Origin: Anaeromyces robustus
Lineage: Eukaryota > Neocallimastigomycota > Neocallimastigomycetes > Neocallimastigales > Neocallimastigaceae
Assembly: GCA_002104895.1 (NCBI GenBank)
Contig: MCFG01000616.1
Span: 1 to 22,841 of the forward strand
Reading direction: 5' to 3'
Length of the DNA stretch: 22,841 bases
In this document: piece by piece, positions 1 through 10,905 of the stretch
Numbering within the stretch: position 1 is the stretch's first letter
Layout: every line of letters begins with the position of its first letter
Position numbers and translations under genes: made by a program
Notes under the pieces: generated by a model
The model's input: the letters and a program-made list of their open reading frames with translations, nothing else
What the model was told of the DNA's origin: nothing
Database searches by the model: none

Positions 1-593
1 ACATTTGAGTATACTCATAAAGGTTTATTTAAGACAAAGGATAAATGTTTAACCGTAGATGATGATAAAAATGGTTTTAATGTAAGTATTAGAAATTGTA
101 ATAGTAATAGTTCCCAAGTATGGTCTCTTTGAAATAAAAATTTTATCGAATATTTTAATGCAGAACTTAAAATTGTATGGATTTATAATCCAAACTTAAA
201 GAAATGTATCTATTCTGATGCTTTTTACAATAATAAACCAACAATTAGAGACTACATGAATTCTGATGAAGCTAAATGGAGTATTTCAGTTTTAGGAAAT
301 GAATTCTATAGATCACTTTATAGTGGTTTATGTTTATTTGTTACTGATATAAATAGTATAGTTATAAGAGAATATGATAGTAATTCTCTTATTATTAATG
401 ATACATATAATGGAAAAAGTATTGTATCTCTATTAAATGATAATAAATTTCTTGTTTTAACAAATAATATAGTAAAGTTGGATGTAAGTAATGGAAAAAA
501 AAGATGATCAATATTGGCAAATAAGTATCACTTATCCTAAAAAATAATAATCAATACTGGAAAATAAAAGCCATTTATCCTATTATTAGATAA
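1..593 (+). pseudogene. 3' part of a ricin B-type (beta-trefoil) lectin-like gene, broken
   Basis: The reading frame from base 1 gives Cys-Leu-x-Val, then Asn-Cys-Asn and Gln-Val-Trp (SSQVWSL), the QxW pattern of ricin-type carbohydrate-binding trefoil repeats. It meets a TGA at 130-132 and then continues in the same frame to 504 without another stop, with further lectin-like text (AKWSI near 280, SGLCLFVTD near 330). At the A8 run 495-502 the frame is lost to a TGA at 505-507, but the next frame continues smoothly as DDQYWQISITYP and stops at 545-547. So there are two lesions: a nonsense codon, probably Trp TGG to TGA, and a one-base slip in a homopolymer. The last coding segment is then repeated at 546-593 (see finding). 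The 5' end lies outside the window. The family assignment rests on QxW motifs only; the ligand is unknown. Sequencing error in the A8 run could explain the slip but not the TGA. Confidence 0.6.
503..593 (+). repeat. Tandem duplication of the lectin-like C-terminal tail (43-bp period)
   Basis: The stretch 503-545 encodes DDQYWQISITYP and is followed by a diverged second copy at 546-588 encoding NNQYWKIKAIYP in a third frame, with a stop at 591-593. The QYW core and the ITYP/AIYP end are kept in both. The 43-bp period is not a multiple of three, so the copy cannot be read in the frame of the first. Confidence 0.7.
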
Positions 594-956
594 TTTAATA
601 ACAAAGAATCCTTTTATGATTTAGTATGAGTTTTAAATAATATAATAAATTAATTCAAGAAATTATTAATAAATAATATAAATTTATAAAAAATGTTTGA
701 AATAAATATAAATATTTATATACAAATATAATTTTTTTAAAACTAAAGAAAAATTATATATATTAAAATTATTAAAAATACACAATAAATAATATAAAAT
801 ATAATACTGAAAATTAGAGAAATGAGTAAAACTTGAAGAATAATAAAAGAAAAGTAAAATAATAAAAAAAAATAAAAAAAAGTAATTAAAAAATTACATA
901 AAAATAAATAAATAAATAAATAAATAAAAAATGTAAATAAAAATAAAAATTAAATT

Positions 957-1071
957 TTATTTATTTTATTTTATTTTATTTTATTTTATTTTATTTTATT
1001 TTATTTTATTTTATTTTATTTTATTTTTTTTTTTATTTTATTTTATTTTATTTTATTTTATTTTATTTTAT
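957..1071. repeat. (TTTTA)n pentanucleotide microsatellite
   Basis: About 22 copies of a TTTTA unit, interrupted once near 1027-1035 by a longer T run. No coding potential. Confidence 0.95.
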
Positions 1072-1243
1072 AATAATAATTTCTACCCAAAAAACCTTTT
1101 AAATATATTAGCAAAATGTATTAAATAAGAAAATTTAATGATTTAATTTAAAATTATTATTTCGTTACCAAAAAAAATTTATTAAATAATTTAATTTAGA
1201 TCATTAATACTATATCTTGTACTAAATTTACAGTTTAGTAATT

Positions 1244-1253
1244 CCCCGCGGGG
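1244..1253. other. Perfect GC palindrome CCCCGCGGGG
   Basis: A 10-bp all-G/C self-complementary sequence lies in DNA that is otherwise nearly all A/T. It is followed at 1277-1291 by a 5-bp hairpin, GTTAC/GTAAC. No surrounding gene or terminal repeat was recognised. Confidence 0.5.
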
Positions 1254-1304
1254 TCATTCTCATATACTGTTGACTTGTTACTATTTGTAACTTTTGTTTT
1301 TTGA

Positions 1305-1421
1305 ATTATATTATATTATATTATATTATATTATATTATATTATATTATATTATATTATATTATATTATATTATATTATATTATATTATATTATATTATA
1401 TTATATTATATTATATTATAA
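1305..1421. repeat. (TTATA)n pentanucleotide microsatellite
   Basis: About 23 near-perfect copies of a 5-bp TTATA unit. No coding potential. Confidence 0.95.
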
Positions 1422-1771
1422 TACTTATAAATATTAACTTTAATTATATAATAAAAAAATAATTATCATAATAATAATAAAATTTACCTATGTTATGCAT
1501 TTTGATTATCAAATTTAAAATCATATAAATATATAAAATATTTATAAAACAAAATAATTGATTTTGAAATTTATAATTATATAAAAATATATAATATATA
1601 AGTTTTAAATATATATTAAGTAGTAAATAATTAGATTAGATATATTGAAATAAATAATTTTAATTTTTATTAAAGGAAAAGAAATTAATTATCATTTTAT
1701 AATTAAATATTCTTTTTTCTTCTCTTTAATTTTCAAAAAGAATGTTCTTATGCAACGTTTTAATTTTTTAG

Positions 1772-1906
1772 TTAATAAAAATTTTTGTTGTACTACTAAA
1801 AAATGGTCTTCATGAATGGTTTTCGCGCAGTTTTTCGTACTAGAACCAAAACTCCAGGAACGAACTAGAAGCTTAATAAAAATTTTTGTTGTACTACTAA
1901 AAAATG
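1772..1906. repeat. 34-bp perfect direct repeat around a GC-richer 67-bp segment
   Basis: Bases 1772-1805 and 1873-1906 are identical over 34 bp and 101 bp apart. Between them, 1806-1872 is much richer in G and C than its surroundings (contains TTTTCGCGCAG and CTCCAGGAACG). Just outside the left copy is TGCAAC (1751-1756), and at the right end is its inverse GTTGCA (1906-1911). No ORF. It could be 1.3 copies of a 101-bp tandem repeat, or a small insertion with duplicated flanks. Confidence 0.75.
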
Positions 1907-4107
1907 TTGCAAAATAAATTCTCTTATTTTTTTATTATTATTTACTATTATTTAATTTTCATTCATTTTTCCAATTTAATTTTTTATACTTTTTTTCAAA
2001 CTTTTATATAGATATAAAATTTCAATACAATAAAATTACTAAATTACTTAAATATAGAAGTTATTTCTTTAAAATTTAAATATATAAATGCTTTTATTAA
2101 TATAAAAAAAAAATAAATTTAATTCTTTATTTATATATAAACAACTTTATATATAAATAAATTTATACAGTATATAAAATATATCAGAAAAACATATATA
2201 TATTTATTATATTAGTAAATTTTATATATATATTTTTTATATTTATTATATTAATAAATTTTAATCTATGAATAAATAATAATAAAACAAATAAATATAT
2301 TAATGAATGATTAATAATAAATAAATAATTTTAGATATCTCTATTTTTTACTATATTAATATCTATGACTTTTTTTAAATGAATTTAAATTTAATATTTG
2401 TCATATATACAAAAAAATTATTATATTATCTATATAAACAAAAAATTTCATTATATATATATAAAATAAACAAAAAAATTCATTATATATATATATATAT
2501 AAGATAATAAAAATTTATTATATATATATATAAGATAAACAAAAAATTATTATTTATTTATAAGAAAATAAAAAATTTATTATATATATATATACAAAAA
2601 ATTCATTATATATATATATATAAGAAAGCAAAATTTATTAATATATATATAAACAAAAAAATTATTATACATATATATAAATAAAAAATATTTATTATAT
2701 ATATAAGTAAATAAAATATATAATAATTTATAAAGCTTAATGAAAGTATAAAATATATAAATAGAAATAGAAATATTACTTAATAATATTCTTAAATATT
2801 ATTAAGATAGTATAAAAAATTTACATTGTATATATGTATAGATAAAAAAATTATTAAATTGTATAGAATATGAAAAATATATAGATAAAAAAATTATTAA
2901 ATTATATAGATTATGAAAAATAAATAAATAAATATTTATAGTTCATAATTAATAATAAGAAATTTAAAAAATTCATATATATAAGAAATTTATAATAAAA
3001 TTAAAAAAAAAAGATAATAATAATATTATTATTAATATTATCTTTTTTTTATGAGTATTATAAAAAAATCTTAGAATATGGTATATATATAGAATAATAA
3101 TAAAGAAATCAAAAATGAATAAATAATTAATAATAATAATATTACAATATAATTTATCATTATTGAATTAATTATCTTTCCTTCATTTTCTCTATTATTA
3201 TTTATTATTAGTATTGTATTTCATTATTATATAATTATCAATTATATAATATATAAAATACAACTATGATTGGATAAGAGTATTGGATTTTTAATAGAAA
3301 AAAAATTTTTTGAATCAATATATTAAAATATATAGTAATATATTTAAATATATTAATTCAATAAGAAATTTTTATTATATCAATAGCGAATAGCTATGGA
3401 GCTAAGTAAAAAAGCACCAAATTATAATTTTATTTTAATAAATTTATATAGTTTTATTCAAGTTGTATTATAATATATTTATATATATGATTTTTTTATA
3501 GACTTATCATGTGATTTTCACATGAATGTATCATATATATATGATAAATTTTTAAAAAAAAGTTAATGTTCAATAGATTAATAAATAGATTAATAAATAT
3601 GATTGTTTTTCTATTTATTTATTATTTATTATTATTATTATTTAATATTATTTTTATTATTATTAATAATAATAAATTATAATTTCAAAAAATCATTAAT
3701 ATTAATTATTTTATAAAATAGAAAATATATTTATCAATTTATAAATTTTTTATATTAATCTTTATTATATATATAAATGTAATATAAAAATAATAATAAG
3801 AAAGGCAGAAAATATAATATTTATTTAAAAAAACTATATGATTTATGATATTATTATAATCTTTATTTTTTCCGTTTATTTATAATTTTTTCTAATAAAA
3901 TGCTTCTAATAATGATAATAACTTTTCCTACATAATTATTTATTATCGAAATAATATACACTATACCTTATGAAATTAATCCACTTAATTTTTTTATTAT
4001 TTATTATTCTTTAATTGTTTATCTTTATATGTAAATTTAATAAAGATGATGGACGAATTATATCCATTAAAAAAAAAAAAAAAAAGTTATGTAAATTAAA
4101 ATTATGT

Positions 4108-4145
<38 letters not shown>

Positions 4146-4742
4146 AATTGACAAAAATAATTAATATTTTTTTTAAACTTTTTTTCATATCCATTATAAT
4201 TTTATATTATAATAAATGAAGAGTATAATATAATAATAATGGAATTAATAATTATATTAATTAATATAAAAATTAATTAAATTAAATTAATAATGAATTA
4301 TATATTATAAATAAAAAAAAAAAAAAAATTTTTTTTTTTATAAAATTTTTTTATTACCAATTGAAAAAATAATTTTTAGGTTTGACAATTTGTAATAATA
4401 TATAAATTAGATTTTTTTTTTTTAAAAAAATAAACTTTAATATATTAAAATATATATTAATACATATTAATATAATAGTTAATAATATTTATTTACCATA
4501 AATAATACTATTTATTATTTAAATGAAAAAGTGGCGCATTTAAGATGTAGATATTAAATAAATGGAATATTAAATATTAAATCTTATTAATTATATAAAT
4601 AAATACAGTTAATCAAAGTTAATCTTTTAATAAAATAAATAAAATATTATTTTTACTAAACATTTTTATTATTATATTAATAAAAGTAGTAATAGTAAAT
4701 AATAATGACTAATAATGCTAACAACAATAGTACTACTACTAC

Positions 4743-4777
<35 letters not shown>

Positions 4778-4985
4778 TTATTAAATAATAATAATAAATA
4801 ATAAATAAATAATATAGTATAATATATATTATATATAATATATACTAATTTATTCCTTTTTTTCAAAAAAAATGCATAAAGAAAAAAAAATACTAATAGT
4901 GATAATAATAATGACAATGGTAATAATAAAAATATTAATATAAATAATAAATATTAATATACAATTTTATATACTTATTAAAAAT

Positions 4986-5081
4986 AACAATTAATTCCTT
5001 TTTTATTTCCTTTTTTATTAATAATTCAGAATTAACAATTAATTCCTTTTTTATTTCCTTTTTTATTAATAATTCAGAATT
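4986..5081. repeat. Two tandem copies of a 48-bp unit upstream of the secreted-protein gene
   Basis: Units 4986-5033 and 5034-5081 are near identical. Each holds two C/T-rich TTCCTTTTTTATTTCC-like tracts and an AATAATTCAGAAT block. They lie about 125-220 bp before the ATG at 5205, so they may belong to its promoter or 5' leader. That role is inferred from position only. Confidence 0.7.
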
Positions 5082-5204
5082 TAAAAAAAAAAGTATAAAA
5101 GAAAGAAAATTTCCTTTCATTAAAAAATCAACAATTAAAAATAAAAAAATAATAATATAAATATAAATATAAAATTCTATCACATTCAATTTCAGTCTTA
5201 TAAT

Positions 5205-5690
5205 ATGCGTCTTTTAGGATTCTTTTTCTTATTAATAAATTCTTTATTAATTTCAGTTAATTGTCATTCAATTGATACTGAAACTACTCCATTTGACAAA
5301 CGTGGTTTAGGACATATTCAACTTGGTAAAGGAGCATGTAAATCATTAAGTTTCGATTCTTATGGATATATTTTAGATTGGCGTCCATCATGGGTTTTTA
5401 TATGTGTTAAGCCTCGTCAAGGTAATAAAACTTTATTTGTAGAGAAATGGGATGACGTTGGTAGATTTAGAGTTTCATCTAGAGGTGGAAAAACTAATGG
5501 AATAGTTTGTGCTTGTGATGATAATGATTGTATTACTAGCAAACGTAAACAATACCAAAAGAACGGAACAAGATGTGTATGGGCAAAAATGAATGAAGAA
5601 GAATGTTGTGTTAAGACTGAGAAAGCTAATGATAAAAAGGCTGTATATGAATGTTGGAAACAAGGTAAAACAAGACAAAACAGATGTTAA
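5205..5690 (+). CDS. Small secreted cysteine-rich protein with a Lys-Arg processing site
   Basis: A complete, intron-free ORF of 161 residues in clearly less AT-biased DNA. The start ATG has A at -3, and no earlier in-frame ATG exists before stops. Residues 1-20 form a classic signal peptide (MRLLGFFFLLINSLLISVNC), with cleavage likely near Cys20/His21. Residues 21-33 are a short acidic, Thr-rich stretch ending in Lys32-Arg33, which looks like a Kex2-type propeptide site. The remaining 128 residues are basic and carry ten Cys (45, 67, 102, 104, 109, 124, 134, 135, 150, 161), enough for five disulfides. N-glycosylation sequons are at Asn74 and Asn120. There is no transmembrane segment after the signal and no cellulosome dockerin pattern that I recognise. 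I do not recognise the family; a disulfide-rich secreted protein could be antimicrobial, adhesive or an inhibitor. That it is a real secreted protein is well supported; its function is unknown. Confidence 0.85.
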   Translation: MRLLGFFFLLINSLLISVNCHSIDTETTPFDKRGLGHIQLGKGACKSLSFDSYGYILDWRPSWVFICVKPRQGNKTLFVEKWDDVGRFRVSSRGGKTNGIVCACDDNDCITSKRKQYQKNGTRCVWAKMNEEECCVKTEKANDKKAVYECWKQGKTRQNRC

Positions 5691-5792
5691 TCACTATTAT
5701 CAAATAGCTATAGATTTTGTTAACCAATTAGTTTCCAAAGTAATCAAGAAAATTAAAAAAAAATAAAAAAATAAAATAAAAAATAAGTAAAA

Positions 5793-5902
5793 ATGGAATT
5801 AAATTTCATTATAAGTAATAATTCTTTAAATAATAGTTCTTTAAATAAGAAAAATTATTATTATTTAAAAAAAGAATTATAATTAAAATATTTTAATTCC
5901 AT
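5793..5902. repeat. Nested ~110-bp foldback with ATGGAATTAAA ends
   Basis: The outer arms ATGGAATTAAA (5793-5803) and TTTAATTCCAT (5892-5902) are perfect inverted repeats of 11 bp. Inside, the arm 5818-5835 (ATAATTCTTTAAATAATA) pairs imperfectly with 5859-5880. Another direct ATGGAATTAAA copy follows at 5923-5933. The form resembles a small MITE-like foldback, or a structured 3' UTR of the preceding gene, whose stop is 100 bp upstream. Confidence 0.65.
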
Positions 5903-6018
5903 GTTATTTTCTTTTAAAAAAAAATGGAATTAAAATGTTTATATATAGCATATATAAAATTCATATATTGAAAAATTAAAAAGAAAAAAAATTTAAAAAT
6001 AAAATTTTTTCTTTTATT

Positions 6019-6060
6019 ATTTTACTATTTAATAATTATTAATTAATTAAATAGTAAAAT
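6019..6060. repeat. Perfect 15-bp inverted repeat hairpin
   Basis: ATTTTACTATTTAAT (6019-6033) and its exact complement (6046-6060) are separated by 12 bp. Role unknown. Confidence 0.7.
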
Positions 6061-6905
6061 ATTTTTATCATATTTTATATATTTCATTTACTTTAACCCA
6101 TATTTATGCATTATATTATTTAACCTTTAAAATCAATATATTTTAAGGAAAATTGGTTATTCATTCATAATTATTAAATGTTTTTGATAAATGATTGAAA
6201 AAAGGCCAATAAAAGGAAGATAAGAAAATATTTATACTCTACTTCCTTACAATATATGAATATTAAAAAAAATTTATCATTTCAAATAAATATTTATATT
6301 ATTTAATATAAAATTATTATACAATTAAATTATTAATGTATAATATATTATAAATATTTATTCCTAGTTATTAAAAAATTATAACTATAAAATATTAATG
6401 TTAGATATAAATGACTAACTAAAAGAACTACATAAATATATAAACATATACTAAAAAACATAAATTATAAATATATAAAATAATTAAAAACATAAATAAT
6501 TATATAATTGAATTATCAATGTATAAATTTATATTTTTAATTATTATTATATATATTTCTCATTATTTATATATATATAAAAAGAAAAACAAATATATTC
6601 AATAAAAATTTATTAAAAATTATTAATTAAAAAAAAATAATATAATATAAAATTTATTTTATTATTATTATTGTGTTTTAAGTCTTTATTACATATCTTT
6701 TATTAATTTATTTTGTCTTTATTATCTTTAATATATATTTTTATTATTTATTTAATAATAATAATAATAATAATAATAGATAATCAACAAATAATATAAT
6801 ATATAATATAATATAATATAATATAATATAATATAATATTATATTATATATAAAATTATGATAAATATAAATTTTGTGATTCTAAATATATATATATATA
6901 TTATT

Positions 6906-7640
6906 ATGTTGGGTTATGAATACCCTCATATTAACCTGGTATCAAATGGATAATACGTTTATGCTGGGGATTTGTATATAACTCAAAAAAAAGCCTTTAA
7001 GAGTGGAAAGGTTTCAAAAGAATACCCTTCTAATTACCCCTGTTGTCAACAAGGTGAGCAATCCTTTGAACATTGGATTTTTGATTGCCCTTTCTTTTCT
7101 TTTATTAGATGGAATTCATTAGATTTCATCAATGACCTCTTCATCACATTTGCAGACAAAATAAAGAGACACTCTTTATATAATAATTACACCTCAATCT
7201 TAGAGCATGAAAAATATATCAATCATAAAATATATCTATTCCTTATTGGTAGAATTTCAGCTCTGAAAGAGCTGCACTTCGATAAAGGGGAATGGAAACA
7301 TTTAATTGAACATCTTTACAAAAGTTCAAAGGAGCTTCTTGTTCCATACTTTGTGGGGTTGGCTATATATTTAACAAAAACAGTACTAGTCATATACAGA
7401 TTTTTGGAGTTATTATTTGATTGGTATAAATCAACACCCATTATTACCAAGAGCGTCAACGTCGAATCGATAAAACATAATAATAATATCTCGAATCGCG
7501 ATATTATTTCAACATGTTCTTCGGAGTCATCTTCTTTTACTAGAAATGATGACAATTACCCAAGGGAGAGTTTAGTGGATACCACACTATCTTTAATTCA
7601 GATGTTACTTTTCTGTTTTATAATATTTTACCATTTATAG
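6906..7640 (+). pseudogene. Decayed 3' end of a LINE (non-LTR retrotransposon) ORF, zf-RVT-like region
   Basis: An in-frame reading begins at about 6906 (ATG LGYEYPHINLVSNG), is stopped by TAA at 6951-6953, and then runs open for 223 codons from YVYAGDLYITQ to a stop at 7638-7640. The segment PCCQQGEQSFEHWIFDCP (near 7039-7092) has the Cys...Glu...His-x4-Cys layout of the zinc-finger that closes many LINE polyproteins (zf-RVT). The first Cys of the usual CxxC appears as Tyr (TAC, one transition from TGC). The C-terminal part has a hydrophobic stretch around 7330-7430 and a Ser/Asn-rich tail. The 5' side meets (AT)n DNA, so RT and endonuclease domains are missing, as in 5'-truncated LINE copies. 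Its zinc-finger differs from that of the LINE at 13040-22841, so it is a different family. The LINE assignment rests mainly on the zinc-finger pattern. Confidence 0.5.
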
Positions 7641-9380
<1,740 letters not shown>

Positions 9381-10480
9381 GTTAGGCTTTAAATGTTATG
9401 ACTTTATTCATTTCTTTTTTGTGATTTTGGGAAGTTTACATGAGTTATAAAAAAAAATTACATGAGATATAATTTAAAATATTAGTATAGGAAAGTTGAA
9501 TCTAGTACCGAAATACTAAATATTAAAAAATTTCATACATTAACAAATTAAGGTTTTTAAACTTTCGTACAACCTTACTTTAATGTATTCCAATTTTCTC
9601 TCTCTCTATACTATAGAATATATATATATAAAAAGTTTTTCGAAAAATAGTCCAAGTTAATTACGTGATCGGCATTACAAAACGTAATTTTCACGTAATT
9701 TAATATATATAATGTACTACTTTTCCCATAAATGGAAACTCTCTTCCGAAAAAGGAATCTCTATATATGAAAATCGTATTAGTAGACGTAATACTTATAT
9801 ATATATATTACATACTAACATTAAAACATTATATATATAGTAAAAAAATTTCATAAATTAATAAAGATATAAGTATCTAATAAAGTTATTCTAATAATAA
9901 AGTATAAAATTATCTAAGTAGTACAATAAAAATTTTTGATCTAATAGTATATAAAGTATTTAAATTTTTTTATCATTTAAATACATATTGAGAATTAAAC
10001 TATCTATAGTATATTAAATAACATCTTGAAAATTATTCTCTATAGTAAGTATTCAAATTTTTTGCATCTGAATACATCTCGAGAAAAAAAATTAAATTAA
10101 TATATAAAATAAATTTTTTATATATTAATAAAATAAATAAATTTTTTTTTGTTTACTTTATATATATATATAAAAATAAATTTTTTTTTTGTTTACTTTA
10201 TATATATATAATAAAATAAATTTTTTTTTTGTTTACTTTATATATATATAATAAAATAAATTTTTTTTTTTGTTTACTTTATATATATATAATAAAATAA
10301 ATTTTTTTTTTTGTTTACTTTATATATATATAATAAATTTTTTTTTGTTTACTTTATATATATATATAAATAAATTTTTTTTTGTTTATATATATAAAAT
10401 AAATTTTTTTTTTGTTTATATATATAAAATAAATTTTTTTTGTAAATAAAATATTTTTTATATAATAATTTTTTTTGTTT
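9381..10480. repeat. First copy of a ~1.5-kb duplicated unit (core plus tandem array)
   Basis: The core, about 9381-10130, matches 10906-11715 in order and orientation. Over the best stretch (about 9480-9720) I count roughly eight differences in 240 bp. It contains CT repeats, a nested hairpin (9659-9700), TTCC/GGAA hairpins near 9745, and a CATCTGAATACATCTCGAG block near 10065-10083. After it comes a tandem array of ~39-bp units (AAATAAATTTTTTTTTGTTTACTTTATATATATA-like) to about 10440. No ORF of substance. It could be a tandem segmental duplication or the direct ends of a non-coding element. Confidence 0.8.
9659..9700. repeat. Nested hairpin in core copy 1
   Basis: AATTACGTGA (9659-9668) pairs with TCACGTAATT (9691-9700). 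Inside, ATTAC (9674-9678) pairs with GTAAT (9684-9688) around the loop AAAAC. The same structure recurs at 11182-11223 in core copy 2. Confidence 0.8.
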
Positions 10481-10594
10481 TAATATATATATATATATTA
10501 AATTTTTTTGTCAATAATAAATTTTTTTTTTGTTTGAATATATAATAAAAATTTTTTCGTTTGAATATATATAATAAATTTTTTTTTGTATTAT

Positions 10595-10880
10595 ATAAAA
10601 ATTTTTTTGTCAATATTTTTTTTTTGAATTATATAAAAACTTTTTTTGTCAATATTTTTTTTTTGAATTATATAAAAACTTTTTTTGTCAATATTTTTTT
10701 TTTGAATTATATAAAAACTTTTTTTGTCAATATTTTTTTTTTGAATTATATAAAAACTTTTTTTGTCAATATTTTTTTTTGAATTATATAAAAACTTTTT
10801 TTGTCAATATTTTTTTTTTTGAATTATATAAAAACTTTTTTTGTCCATATTTTTTTTGAATTATATAAAACTTTCTTTGT
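10595..10880. repeat. Tandem array of ~39-bp units with TTTTGTCAATATTTT
   Basis: GTCAAT/GTCCAT recurs at 10609, 10648, 10687, 10726, 10765, 10803, 10843 and 10879, i.e. periods of 39, 39, 39, 39, 38, 40 and 36. Each unit has a T run, GAATTATATAAAAAC and another T run. Because 39 is divisible by three it produces a repetitive ORF (10561-10782) that is not a gene. Confidence 0.9.
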
Positions 10881-10905
10881 CCATATTTTTTTTATATTAT
10901 ATAGG

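Larger units (their letters stand above)
594..5204. other. Non-coding AT-rich intergenic region
   Basis: I see no gene in these 4.6 kb. Stops are dense on both strands, and the only ORFs over 60 codons (4672-4917 and 4935-5189, minus) are low-complexity Ile/Leu/Phe text from A/T runs and trinucleotide repeats. Contents listed separately are two pentanucleotide microsatellites, a GC palindrome, a 34-bp direct repeat and a 48-bp repeat next to the following gene. Other visible structures are a 15-bp perfect hairpin (3005-3019 with 3036-3050), CATGTG/CACATG at 3508-3524, TAGCT/AGCTA at 3391-3404, (AT)n blocks at 2450-2700, an interrupted A run at 4113-4143, and an A12-T10 palindrome near 4314-4340. 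A small GC-richer spot at 3385-3420 has no recognisable coding content. Confidence 0.75.
5691..6905. other. Non-coding AT-rich region with foldback structures
   Basis: No gene seen. The first ~100 bp are the 3' flank of the secreted-protein gene. Structures listed separately are a nested foldback at 5793-5902 and a 15-bp perfect hairpin at 6019-6060. A weaker inverted repeat (CCTTTAAAAT with ATTTTAAGG) lies near 6124-6150. A (ATAAT)n microsatellite covers about 6790-6840, and an (AAT)n tract lies near 6760-6778. Confidence 0.75.

Noticed and set aside
130-132. TGA read as Trp (genetic-code change)
   Set aside because: Gag-Pol and the secreted protein use TGG for Trp and TAA as stop, and the same gene also has a frameshift; simple decay explains it better.
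4672-5189. Two minus-strand hydrophobic ORFs
   Set aside because: Low-complexity Ile/Leu/Phe text over trinucleotide and A/T runs; the second lies across the 48-bp promoter repeat.
10561-10782. ORF with repeated NYIKTFFVNIFF
   Set aside because: Produced by the 39-bp tandem array, whose period is divisible by three; the array continues beyond the ORF in other frames.
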